Of a stretch of DNA of 64,000 nt, positions 54,779-64,000 are shown in pieces. Source of the DNA: Diacronema lutheri (lineage: Eukaryota > Haptophyta > Pavlovophyceae > Pavlovales > Pavlovaceae). Every line of letters starts with the position of its first letter. The first letter of the stretch is position 1. The DNA is taken from contig JAGTXO010000022.1 of the NCBI GenBank assembly GCA_019448385.1, forward strand, positions 317,501 to 381,500. The letters are read 5' to 3'. The position numbers were made by a program, and so were the translations under genes. The notes beneath the pieces were generated by a model that had not been told where the DNA came from, did not search any database, and was given only the letters and a program-made list of their open reading frames with translations.

Positions 54779-57528
54779 TCACTTGTCGACGACGACGTTG
54801 AGCCACTTGTGCTTGAGGGCCTCGTTTGCGCCAGGGCGCATGTTCGGGTCGGGGTGCAGGCAGGCCTCAATGAAGTTCTTGGCCATCGGCGACACCTTCA
54901 GCCACTCCTCGCCGTCGAACGCGTAGTCGCCCTCCTTGGTGCGCTGCGCGGTCTCCATGTCGTTGTCGCCCGTGAACGGCTCAGTGCCGGACAGCGCGAT
55001 GTACGCGATCACGCCGAGCGCGAAGATGTCCACCTTGCAGTTGTACGCCTCCTTCCGGATGATCTCGGGCGCCACGTACCCGACGGTGCCACAGCCCGTC
55101 AGCATCATGCTTTTGTACGGGTCGTCGACGCGGCGCGAGAGGCCAAAGTCGGAGATCTTGGGCAGCGTCGACAGATCTCGGTCGACAAAGAGCACGTTCT
55201 CCACCTGCCCGGCCGTGGCGTGGCGCGTGTGTGAGCGCGCGCGTGCGGTGCGCAGGGGGGAGGGGAGGGGGCGGGCAGGCGGCGGCGCGCGGACGGGCGG
55301 CGGCGCGCAATCGCGTTCCGCACCTTCAGATCGCGGTGGATGACGCCAAGCGCGTGCATCGCAGCGATCGCCTCGAAGAGGACGCGCATCAGCTTGCGCG
55401 CCTCCTCCTCCGGGTAGGCGCCGTCATAGTCGTCGCAGATGCGGTCAAAGAGCTCGCCGCCGTCGCACAGCTGCGCGCGGAGGCGCGCGGAGTGGGGCGC
55501 GAGCAGAGGGGTCGGCGCGCAGCGCGGCCGAACGCGCCACGCGGCGCTCGAGGCGCGTGAGCGCGGAGCACACGCGCGCGCGCGTGTGCTCTGCGCGGAT
55601 GCCGCGCGTTGGCGCGTCTGCCCGCCGCCCGCCCGCCCGCCCGCTCGAGCGCGCAGGAGGTGCGACGTGCGGCCGCGCGAGCCCCTCACCTCGAGCACAA
55701 GGTAGAAGGACTCCTCGGACTCGAAGCGGTCGATCAGGTTGCAAAAGGCGCGGTGGTCTGAGAGGAGCATACAGATCTGCACCTCGCGCATCAGCAGGTC
55801 CATCTGCTTCTCCGACGACGGCTTCTTGAGGATCTTGACGGCAACCTCGGCTGGGTAGCGCGCGTGCGCGGCGGCGATCGCGGCGGCGGCGGCGGCAGCG
55901 GCGGCGGGCGTCGCGGCGGGCGCGGCGCCGTGCGCGGCAGCGGTGGCCGCGGGCGCGGGCGCCGCCGCCGCCGCCGCCGTCGAGCTCGTTGCCGCCGGCG
56001 GCGCGCAACCGCCTTCGGCTCCGCCAAGGTTGAGCGCCTTGCTCAAGCGCGCTTCGATGAGCCGCGCGGCGGCGGGCGTGCCTGGCGGCGCGTCGACGAT
56101 CGGCGGCTCGGCGGCGGCGAGCTGCTCATCGGTGAGCGGCCTCTCGCGAAGGCGCGCGTGGCGGACGGACGAGAAGTGCCCCTTGCCCAGCTCGCGCCCA
56201 AGTTTGAAGTGCCGCGTGAACTCGCTCACCTTCTTGAAGCCCTTGGTGCCCGTCGTGCCGACGGTCGGCCGGCGCGCGGCGAGCGCTTGCTGCTGGGCGT
56301 GCTGCGCGGCGGCGGCGGAGGCTGCCGCCACCTTGGCGGCGCTGAGTGCGGCCGCGTTGGGCGCCGCCTTGCCGCCCGCCTTGCCCGCCAGCCGCGCGCC
56401 CGCCAGCGCCGACGGCGCGGCGGCCAGCGGCAGGTGCGTTGGCGGGAGCGCCAGCTCGGCCGCCGGCGCGCCGCCGTCCGCGGCGGGCGCCGCGCCGAGC
56501 GGCGGTGCGACGGCGAGCGCCTCGTCGGGCTCGAGCCCCTCGTGCAGCGTCTCAAGCGGCTCGACGTCCATCGCGCGCGCGCCGTCGCGCTCCACGCCGT
56601 CCTCGATCTCGGAGAGCACGAGCGCGAGCTCCGTCGCGAAGCGCGTCTGCAGCTCGCCCGCGGAGTGGCAGCCGCGGATCACGTCGACGAGGATGTCGGG
56701 CGCGATCGTGACGGGCTCGGGCGGGCTAGCACTCGCGTACGAGTGCGCATGGGAGAGCGAGAAGCCGTCGGCCGTCTCAATGTTCTTGTGGAAGTCCGAG
56801 TTGCGCAGGCGCCACACGTTGCGGTGGCGCGCGAGCCGGTGCGGCACCTCGCCCGCGCCTTTGGATCCGCCGAGACGAAACTTGCGGTACGCGACGCGAA
56901 AGTGCCACAGGGTGGCCTCCTGCTGCGGCGAGAGCGGGAAGAAGCAGCGGCCGAGCGGCGGCGCGCGCCGCCGCGCGATCAGCGTCTGCGCGCGCGGTCG
57001 CGGCGCGCCCGTCGACGGCGACGCGGACGCGTGCGTGTGCGTCGCCGAGCGGTGGTCGCGCAAGCCCGCACGGCTGATGCCCGACGAGGGCGAGGAGGGC
57101 GAGTGCGCGCAGTGCGCGCCCGAGCTCGCGCCGGCGTCGGTCGGCGAGGCCGCCGCGTCGTCCGCCGCCGCAGCCGTGCCGCTCGACGCCCCCTTGCCCC
57201 ACGCGTAGTAGAGCGGGATCGGAGGGATGCGCATCCGCGCGCTCTTGTCGGCGCGCGCCGCGCCCGCCGCGTCGAGCTGGGCGGGCGTGGAGGTGACGTG
57301 AGTGATGGCGCCGGCGGGCGGCTGGAACGGCGCGGTCAGCTTGGACGGCAGCACGTCCGGCGCGTGCATCGCCGCCTTCTTTGAGTACTTGGCCTCCGTG
57401 TCGCGGTGCAGCTTGGCCTGCCGGCCGTTGCCGCGCTCGAGCCGCGTGTACGACGATGCGTGGCGCTTGAGCGGCGCGCGGTTCGGCGCGAGGCCGCGCC
57501 AACCAGCGGGGGCGAGCAGCTCGTGCAT
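54779..57528 (-). CDS. CAMK-like serine/threonine protein kinase
   Basis: Three exons; introns 55471-55689 and 55205-55323 (both phase 0) leave 804 codons (803 residues). The first 360 residues are low-complexity and lack known domains. The kinase starts at FKLGRELGKGHFSSVRHA (Gly loop), continues through an Ala/Pro-rich insertion of about 85 residues to VAVKILKK (Lys), ESEESFYLVLE, LCDGGELFDRI, IHRDLK|VENVLF (catalytic loop, split by an intron), ISDFGLSRR (Mg loop), GTVGYVAPEI and SPMAKNFIEACLHPDPNMRP. All catalytic residues are present. The GELFDRI, GVIHRDLKxEN and LxxDPxxRP features fit CAMK. No calmodulin-binding or EF-hand region is visible. The large insertion between Gly loop and Lys is unusual. 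Confidence 0.93.
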
Positions 57529-57865
57529 CTCTCGAGCGACGGCGGTCGGTCCGAAGCGCCCTCGAGGGCGGCAAGCAAGAAGGCCAAAGGCGGCGGAGGT
57601 CGGCCGCCCCTTGCACCAGGTGCCGGGTGCCACTCAACAGGATCCGGGGACCCTCGATCGATTGATCGAGACGTCGCCAAGACGAGCCGGAAACTGCCCT
57701 ATCGGAAAACAGGTCGCAATCACAGACCTCACTTCTTCGCCCTCCCGCTTCCAATTGCCCGCTTCCGAGTTCTGCCCCTCGCCTCGCCCTCGCCTCGTCG
57801 AACCGCGCGCCGCTCAAGCGCCACGCGTCCTTGTACACGCGCGCTGCCCCCTACATGCACGCGCC
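57529..57865. other. intergenic region with inverted copy of the kinase 5' coding sequence
   Basis: 57793-57838 is an inverted, slightly diverged copy of 57444-57487 inside the kinase first exon (GTGGCGCTTGAGCGGCGCGC shared). The rest contains the kinase 5' flank and the GlyRS 3' flank; CTCGATCGATTGATCGAG at about 57652-57669 is palindromic. No gene is supported. Confidence 0.5.
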
Positions 57866-59811
57866 TCATTCACACGCGTCCGCAACGAACGCGACGAGCT
57901 CGTCGGGCGACACGCGGCGCTGTGCAGTCGAGTCGCGGTCGCGCAGCGTGACTGTGCCGTCCTCAAGCGTCTGAAAGTCGACGGTGACGCAGAACGGCGT
58001 GCCTGCCTCGTCCATACGGCGGTACCGCCTGCCGATGTTCCCCGCCGCGTCGAACGCGACGTTGTGCCTGCGCTGCAGCCGCTTGTGCAGCTCTCGCGCG
58101 CTCTCCATGATCTGCTCGTTGTTCTTGACGAGCGGGAAGACGCCAACCTTGATCGGCGCGACGCGCGGGTGGAAGCGTAGCAGCGTGCGCGCCTCGCCGT
58201 TCACCACGTCCTCCGCGTACGCCGAGCAGAGCACCGCGAGGAAGCACCGGTCGACGCCAACCGACGGCTCGATCACATGCGGCACATACTGGGCGGGCCC
58301 AAACCAAAAAGGGGCGGGAAGCGCATGAGGTGGAGGCGCGCGCGGGAGGCGCGGCCGGCGGCGAGGCGCGCGTGGGCGGAGGAGCGACGCGCGCGGCCTC
58401 GCGCGCGGCCTCGCGCCGCGTCGCTCTCTCGCGCGTGCGTCGCCCACCTTTGCCTTGGTCTCCTCATCGGTGTACTCGGCGCTCTTGCCCGACGCGCTCG
58501 CGTGCTGCGTCAGGTCGTACCCGCCGCGGTGCGCGCAGCCCTCGAGCTCCGATACGCCGAACGGGAACTTGAACATGATGTCGGAGCAGGCGCGCGCGTA
58601 GTGCGCGAGCTTGTCCGGCTTGTGCTGCTCGATCGAGAGGAGCGCTGGGTCGATGCCAATGCCGATGTGCCACGCGAGCCGCGTCTCGACCCACGCCGCG
58701 TGCTGCGCGCGCCACTCCTCCTCGACGTCCGTCGGCTTGATGAAATACTCAAGCTCCATCTGCTCAAACTCGCGCGAGCGGAAGATGAAGTTTCGCGGCG
58801 TGATCTCGTTGCGGAATGCCTGGCGCGCACGCGCAACGGCGCTGGCATCGGCGCGCCGCGCGTGAGGCTGCGCTCGCGGCACGCGGCGCGCGCGCGAGCG
58901 CGCGCGCGCACCTTGCCAATCTGCGCGATGCCGAAGGGCACCTTGACGCGCGTGCTCGAGACCACGTTTTTAAAGTTGGTGAAGATCCCCTGTGCCGTCT
59001 CCGGCCGCAGGTACGCCACCGACGAGCCGTCCGTCATCGCGCCGACCGACGTCTGGAACATGAGGTTGAAATCGCGCGGTGCGGTCAGCGTGCCCGGCTC
59101 GCCGGTCGCGGGCGACGGGACGAGCGCGTATTCGGAAGGGTCGGCCTCGGTGAAGTCGCGCAGCGGCGAGAGCTGCGCCGGCCCATCGCGCTTGAGCTTC
59201 TTGAGCAGGGCGCCCGCCGCCTTGGCCGCGGCCGCCTCCATGTCGGCGCCCTCGAGCAACGATACGTAGCCCGCGTGCGCGCCCGCGCCGTCCGCGACCT
59301 TTGCAAAGAAGAGCTGGTCGGCGCGGAAGCGCTGCTTGGACTCCTTGCAGTCGACCATCGGGTCGGAGAAACCGGCGACGTGCCCAGACGCCTCCCAGAT
59401 CCGCGGCGACGCGATGATCGACGAGTCGAGCCCGACGACGTCGTCGCGCCGCTGCACCATGTCCTCCCACCACGCGCGCTTGATATTGTTGCGCAGCTCG
59501 ACGCCAAGTGGGCCATAGTCGAAGAAGCCGGCGAAGCCCGAGTAGATCTCCGACGACGGGTAGACAAAGCCGCGCCGCTTGCACAGCGACACGATGTCCG
59601 ACATGTCCTTTTTGCACTCGAGGATCGTCTTCACGTCGGTTGGCCCGCTCGTGCCCTCAGAGACTGACGTCTCGGTCGCGGCGGCGCGGCGCACGAGGCG
59701 GCGCATGGCAGGCGCGGCGGCGCGCGCGCGCGCGCCCAGCCGCGCCGCCGGCGACACACTCCCCGCGGCCGATGCGGCGAGCAGCAGCATCGAGCGCAAC
59801 GCGTGGTGCAT
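57866..59811 (-). CDS. glycyl-tRNA synthetase (class II, eukaryotic/archaeal type)
   Basis: Introns 58820-58911 and 58289-58447 (both phase 0) leave 565 codons (564 residues). The family markers are [20 protein letters not shown], the linker ending [15 protein letters not shown], motif 2 [36 protein letters not shown] (motif 3 region) and a C-terminal anticodon-binding domain ([17 protein letters not shown]). It charges tRNA-Gly with glycine. The first 50 residues ([17 protein letters not shown] ... RRLVRRAAA) are hydrophobic then Arg/Ala-rich, like an organelle presequence, so it may serve plastid or mitochondrion, or be dual-targeted from alternative starts such as the later Met in APAMRRLV. 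No WHEP domain is present. Confidence 0.95.
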
Positions 59812-60050
59812 TATTGGCGCGTAATGATGGCCGGCCACGAGAACGCGAGAAGAACGTGGGCACGATGGCAGCAAGGACTCTTGTGAACTCTGCGCGGTGA
59901 GCCGTGAGCCGTGAGCCGTTGCGCGGTCACTCGCTGTCCGAACCACTGCAGAACACGGAAAGCACCGCCACCCGCCGTGTCGCGCACCGCGAGCGCGGCC
60001 GTTTTCCAGCGCCGAAGCACGGGTTGACCCAGGCCGTGCTCCGAATACGC

Positions 60051-60107
60051 GCTTCAGCGCCGCGCTTCAGCGCCGCGCTTCAGCGCCGCGCTTCAGCGCC
60101 GCGCTTC
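60051..60107. repeat. 13-bp tandem repeat overlapping the end of the methyltransferase gene
   Basis: GCTTCAGCGCCGC repeats about four to five times. The methyltransferase stop (TCA on the plus strand, 60080-60082) lies inside it, so repeat-length change would alter the C-terminus. Confidence 0.85.
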
Positions 60108-60718
60108 GCGAGCACAGTCAACCCGTTGTTGTTCACGAAGCGCTTCTCGAGCGTCCACTCTCGCCGCTCGGCAAGGAACTCCTCGACGGCCGGCCACAGG
60201 CCGCGCTCGATCTCAGCGCGTGGATAGCCGCTGACACGCATCTGCTCGGCAATGTCGCGGCGGCAGCGGATCGACTCACCCACGTCGGCGTCGACTGTCG
60301 TGTCGTGCAGCACGATCCACTTGCGCGTCTTGGCGTGGTGCGCCGCGAGCTCGCGCCTTAGGTGGCCATAGACGTGCCACGTGTCGATGAAGAGGAGGTC
60401 ACGCTCGGGCACATCGACGGAAATCGAGTTGCCCTGGACAAAGCGCACGTCCACGCCAAGCTCGCGCCCCGCACGCGCCGGCTCTTCGTACGCGCACGGC
60501 TCGATGTCGACGCCGATGAGTAGCTTGCCTGCGCCGCCGCCACCGCTCGTGAGGCCGGAGAGCAGCGCCCAGGTGCTGACGACGCCTCGCACGCCCATCT
60601 CGACGATAGAATCCACCCGCTCCGCGTACGCACGGAGCGTGGGAAGGTGCTCATGGATGTCCGATGGGCGGGTGCACAACGTGGCGTAGCGCGCCGCGAT
60701 GGCGTCCGCGGGCGCCAT
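60080..60718 (-). CDS. class I SAM-dependent methyltransferase-like protein
   Basis: 212 residues from ATG 60718; an alternative in-frame ATG at 60775 adds 19 residues. RVDSIVEMGVRGVVSTWALL is a motif-I-like strand/Gly turn (E-M-G-x-R-G), LLIGVDIEP carries the acidic ribose-binding position, VRFVQGNSISVDVPERDLLF fits motifs II-III, and IDTWHVYGHLRREL with WIVLHDTTVD resembles the IDGxHxY...HD pattern of Methyltransf_24/cephalosporin-hydroxylase-like enzymes. Such enzymes act on small molecules or sugars; the substrate is unknown. The gene diverges from the Ser/Pro-rich gene, 101 bp between ATGs. Confidence 0.75.
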   Translation of the reverse strand: MAPADAIAARYATLCTRPSDIHEHLPTLRAYAERVDSIVEMGVRGVVSTWALLSGLTSGGGGAGKLLIGVDIEPCAYEEPARAGRELGVDVRFVQGNSISVDVPERDLLFIDTWHVYGHLRRELAAHHAKTRKWIVLHDTTVDADVGESIRCRRDIAEQMRVSGYPRAEIERGLWPAVEEFLAERREWTLEKRFVNNNGLTVLAKRGAEARR

Positions 60719-60819
60719 GGTTGGCGAATATGAGAGCGTGTGGGTAGACAATTCTTCCGGGAAATACCCACCCATGTCGTTGGACCGGCTGTACTGGACT
60801 TTTCGTACCTCACATTCCA

Positions 60820-62607
60820 ATGCGCGGCCCCTTGCTCGCGGCGCTCCTCGTGCTCGCGCTACCGGCCAGCGGGGCCGGTCGCAACACTTTGCCGCAGCAG
60901 CCTGCCCCACCGCCCGGACCACCGCCCAGCCTGCCGCTGACTCGACATTTGCGATCCTCGAGACCTGCGGTCATCTCACAGCGCGCTCCTCCGCAGACCT
61001 GCGCGCCGGGCAGCGATCGCGCCTGGTGCGACGACGCGCGCTTCCAGGATTGCTCGTCGGGCGGCTTCTGCGCCTCGCAGCAGGGGCAGAGCTGTGACGC
61101 AGCATGCCGCGCATTCGGAAAGGAATGCACCATGCAGCCCGTCCATGCGCTCGGGCAGGATGACATCGGCGTGGTCATCCAGATGGATGCGGTCGGCCTC
61201 ACATGCCAGTTCGGCGGCGTACTCATGGAGCACGTTGCGAGGTCAGTGCCGTTCATCGACGAGCAAGGCCGGTGCTACAAGCCGCAGCCAACGGACCCGC
61301 TCCGTGCAGTGTGTGAGAGCACCAAGGATTCGAGCTTCTACGGCGCGCGGCTGTGCTACTGCGTCGGCTCGCCGCCGCCTAGCCCGCCGCCCAGCCCGCC
61401 GCCCAGCCCCCCACCGCCCAGCCCGCCGTCACTGCCCACCTGCCCCTTCATCGGCGACCTCTCCCTCACCGCGTTTGTGCGCGGCGACTTGCACAACGCG
61501 CAGGCCGTCGGCGCGGGCGGCGCCAAGTACGCGGACATCTACGCGTACCTGCCCGTTGGCGGCGACTTTGCCAGCGGCTTCAGCGAGGACACGGCGCTGC
61601 TCATTGGCGAATGCGCGTCCGCGCCGCAGAACGTGCCGCGCTGCTCCATCGCGCCGCAGCTGGCGTACACGTGTCCGGGCACGCCGCTTGTGAACGACTT
61701 TTTGCTGCCGCCGGGCGCGGACGGGCGCACGGCGCTCAAGCTCAAGGTGTGCATCAGCGACGCGGTCGAGCTGCGCACGTGCGACCCGTTCAACAGCTGC
61801 GGCTTCTCCGTGCGTGTCACGCTGCGCAAGGTGGTCGGCACGGGCGGCGCCGGCCTGCCTGCCTACGTGCGCAACGCGCCGAGCAACGCTGCGAGCGCCT
61901 TCCAGATCGCCGAGGCGCCCGGCTCGTGCTCACCGCTCGGCCCGCCGCCGGCACAGGAGCGGTGCACTGACATTGAGATCCCGCAGATCCTGTGCGTGCC
62001 GCCACCGCCCAGCGCGCCGCCGCCGAGCCCGCCGCCGAGCCCGCCGCCACCACGCCCGCCACCACGCCCGCCGCCGAGCCCGCCGCCGCCAAGCCTGCTG
62101 CCGAGCCCGCCGCCGAGCCCGCCGCCGAGCCCGCCGCCACCAAGCCCTCCGCCTCCAAGCCCGCCGCCGAGCCCGCCACCGCCAAGCCCGCCGCCGCCAG
62201 GCCCACCACCGAGCCCGCCGCCGAGTCCGCCGCCGCCGAGCCCGCCGCCGCCGAGCCCGCCGCCGAGCCCGCCGCCACCAAGCCCTCCGCCTCCAAGCCC
62301 GCCGCCGAGCCCGCCACCGCCAAGCCCGCCGCCGCCAGGCCCACCGCCGAGCCCGCCGCCGAGTCCGCCGCCGCCGAGCCCGCCGCCGCCGAGCCCGCCG
62401 CCGAGCCCGCCGCCGAGTCCGCCGCCGCCGAGCCCTACGCCGCCGAGCCCGCCGCCGAGCCCGCCACCGCCCAGCCCGCCGCCAAGCCCGCCGCCAAGCC
62501 CGCCGCCGCCCAGCCCTCCGCCGCCGAGCCCGCCGCCGAGCCCGCCACCGCCGAGCCCGCCGCCGCCGAGCCCGCCGCCGCCAGGCCCACCGCCAAACCC
62601 GCCACCG

Positions 62608-62638
<31 letters not shown>

Positions 62639-64000
62639 GCCCGCCGCCGAGCCCGCCGCCGCCAAGCCCGCCGCCGCCAGGCCCACCGCCGAGCCCGCCG
62701 CCGAGTCCGCCGCCGCCGAGCCCGCCGCAGCCGAGCCCGCCGCCGAGCCCGCCGCCAAGTCCGCCGCCGCCGAGCCCGCCGCCGCCGAGCCCGCCGCCGA
62801 GCCCGCCACCGCCGAGCCCGCCGCCGCCCAGCCCGCCGCCGAGCCCGCCACCGCCGAGCCCGCCGCCGCCGAGCCCGCCGCCGAGCCCGCCGCCGCCGAG
62901 CCCGCCGCCGCCAGGCCCACCGCCAAGCCCGCCGCCAAGCCCGCCGCCGCCCAGCCCTCCGCCGCCGAGCCCGCCGCCGAGCCCACCGCCGCCAAGCCCG
63001 CCGCCGCCAGGCCCACCGCCAAGCCCGCCGCCAAGCCCGCCGCCGCCCAGCCCTCCGCCGCCGAGCCCGCCGCCGAGCCCGCCGCCGCCAAGCCCGCCAC
63101 CGCCCAGCCCGCCGCCAAGCCCGCCGCCAAGCCCGCCGCCAAGCCCGCCGCCGCCCAGCCCTCCGCCGCCGAGCCCGCCGCCGAGCCCGCCACCGCCGAG
63201 CCCGCCGCCGCCGAGCCCACCGCCGAGTCCACCGCCGAGCCCGCCGCCGCCGAGCCCTACGCCGCCAAGCCCGCCGCCGCGCCCGCCGCCGAGCCCGCCG
63301 CCGCCAAGCCCGCCGCCGCCAGGCCCACCGCCGAGCCCGCCGCCGAGTCCGCCGCCGCCGAGCCCGCCGCCGCCGAGCCCGCCGCCGAGCCCGCCGCCAA
63401 GTCCGCCGCCGCCGAGCCCGCCGCCGCCGAGCCCGCCGCCGAGCCCGCCACCGCCGAGCCCGCCGCCGCCCAGCCCGCCACCGAGCCCGCCGCCGCCGAG
63501 CCCGCCGCCGCCGAGCCCGCCGCCGAGCCCGACGCCGCCGAGCCCGCCGCCGCCAGGCTCACCGCCAAGCCCGCCGCCAAGCCCGCCGCCGCCCAGCCCT
63601 CCGCCGCCGAGCTTGCCGCCGAGCCCGCCGCCGCCAAGCCCGCCGCCGCCAGGCCCACCGCCAAGCCCGCCGCCAAGCCCGCCGCCGCCCAGCCCTCCGC
63701 CGCCGAGCCCGCCGCCGAGCCCGCCGCCGCCAAGCCCGCCACCGCCCAGCCCGCCGCCAAGCCCGCCGCCAAGCCCGCCGCCGCCCAGCCCTCCGCCGCC
63801 GAGCCCGCCGCCGAGTCCACCGCCGAGCCCGCCGCCGCCGAGCCCTACGCCGCCGCGCCCGCCGCCGCGCCCGCCGCCGAGCCCGCCGCCGCCAAGCCCG
63901 CCGCCGCCAGGCCCACCGCCGAGCCCGCCGCCGAGTCCGCCGCCGCCAAGCCCGCCGCCGCCGAGCCCGCCGCCGAGCCCGCCGCCAAGTCCGCCGCCGC
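60820..64000 (+). CDS. pherophorin-like secreted Ser/Pro-rich protein, partial at its C-terminus
   Basis: ATG 60820 and no stop to the window end: at least 1,060 residues. The signal peptide (GPLLAALLVLALPASGAG) is followed by a Cys-rich domain (WCDDARFQDCSSGGFCASQQ, GKECTMQPV, LCYCVG; about residues 65-185), a short SPPPSPPP linker, a second globular domain (CPFIGDLSLTAFVRGD, GECASAPQNVPRCSIAP, CDPFNSCGFSVRV; about 200-385) and then more than 660 residues of SPPP/SPPPP repeats. The rod between globular domains resembles algal pherophorins and other hydroxyproline-rich wall proteins, which build extracellular matrix. The prolines would be hydroxylated and glycosylated. A C-terminal domain may lie beyond the window. 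Confidence 0.75.
61993..64000. repeat. 2-kb SPPP-coding minisatellite with higher-order units
   Basis: 12- and 15-bp units (CCGCCGAGC, CCGCCGCCGAGC variants) alternate. Rare variants mark larger blocks: AGCCCTACGCCGCC recurs near 62431, 63253 and 63841, so segments of about 590-820 bp have been duplicated. The array reaches the window edge. Confidence 0.9.

Noticed and set aside
62435-63820. Minus-strand frames rich in AGSAAGSAA
   Set aside because: Antisense of the SPPP repeat; the plus frame has a signal peptide and two Cys-rich domains leading into it.
61993-64000. CRISPR-like or satellite array
   Set aside because: Units are 12-15 bp, multiples of three, in frame with a secreted protein and without spacers.

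Overview
This window is nuclear DNA from a very GC-rich microbial eukaryote, most likely a unicellular alga. The evidence is short spliceosomal introns (79-223 nt, GT-AG plus one GC-AG) with frame-consistent splice sites, eukaryote-type proteins (anoctamin, V-ATPase proteolipid, PX protein, raffinose-synthase family, carnosine-N-methyltransferase-like, Zn2Cys6 regulator) and a pherophorin-like Ser/Pro-rich secreted protein. Extreme GC, long poly-G/poly-C tracts and very compact genes fit a haptophyte, pelagophyte or green alga. I cannot choose between these from the sequence alone.

Layout. 1-20 kb is an accessory, virus- or transposon-like zone, mostly minus strand: one giant gene (beyond the left edge to 8412, more than 2,750 residues, with two putative Ulp1/adenain-like cysteine-protease regions), an unresolved 2.7-kb stretch, a ubiquitin-specific-protease-like gene (about 11.4-12.8 kb), and a frameshifted gene joining a viral-type ssDNA-binding-like region to a Pif1/Helitron-type helicase (14.2-16.7 kb). 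An 873-bp giant palindrome with telomere-like TGTAGGG repeats (17277-18149) and a frameshifted coiled-coil pseudogene follow.

20-28.7 kb is ordinary and dense: a hypothetical gene, an ABCB-type half transporter, a PX-domain gene and a secreted GH36 alpha-galactosidase/raffinose-synthase-like enzyme. 28.9-33.7 kb looks like a decayed hAT transposon (BED finger plus transposase pieces with an in-frame stop) with CAGTGACG-type inverted ends, and it encloses an Ala-rich broken gene and a 60-G run. 33.7-64 kb is again gene-dense: anoctamin, CARNMT1-like enzyme, V-ATPase subunit c with an added Cys-rich N-terminal domain, Zn2Cys6 regulator, conserved type I membrane protein, MIP-family channel, four-HMA copper ATPase, a TPR/LOTUS/RNase D-like protein, a GPS-type Pro-rich membrane protein, a CAMK-like kinase, glycyl-tRNA synthetase, a SAM methyltransferase and, running off the right edge, a huge SPPP-repeat secreted protein.

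The genes do not form one pathway. The main organisational feature is head-to-head gene pairs sharing 23-171 bp between start codons. Splice sites in the multi-exon genes were checked by frame: for the anoctamin, proteolipid, Zn2Cys6, Cu-ATPase, ABC, kinase and GlyRS models the summed exons are exact multiples of three.
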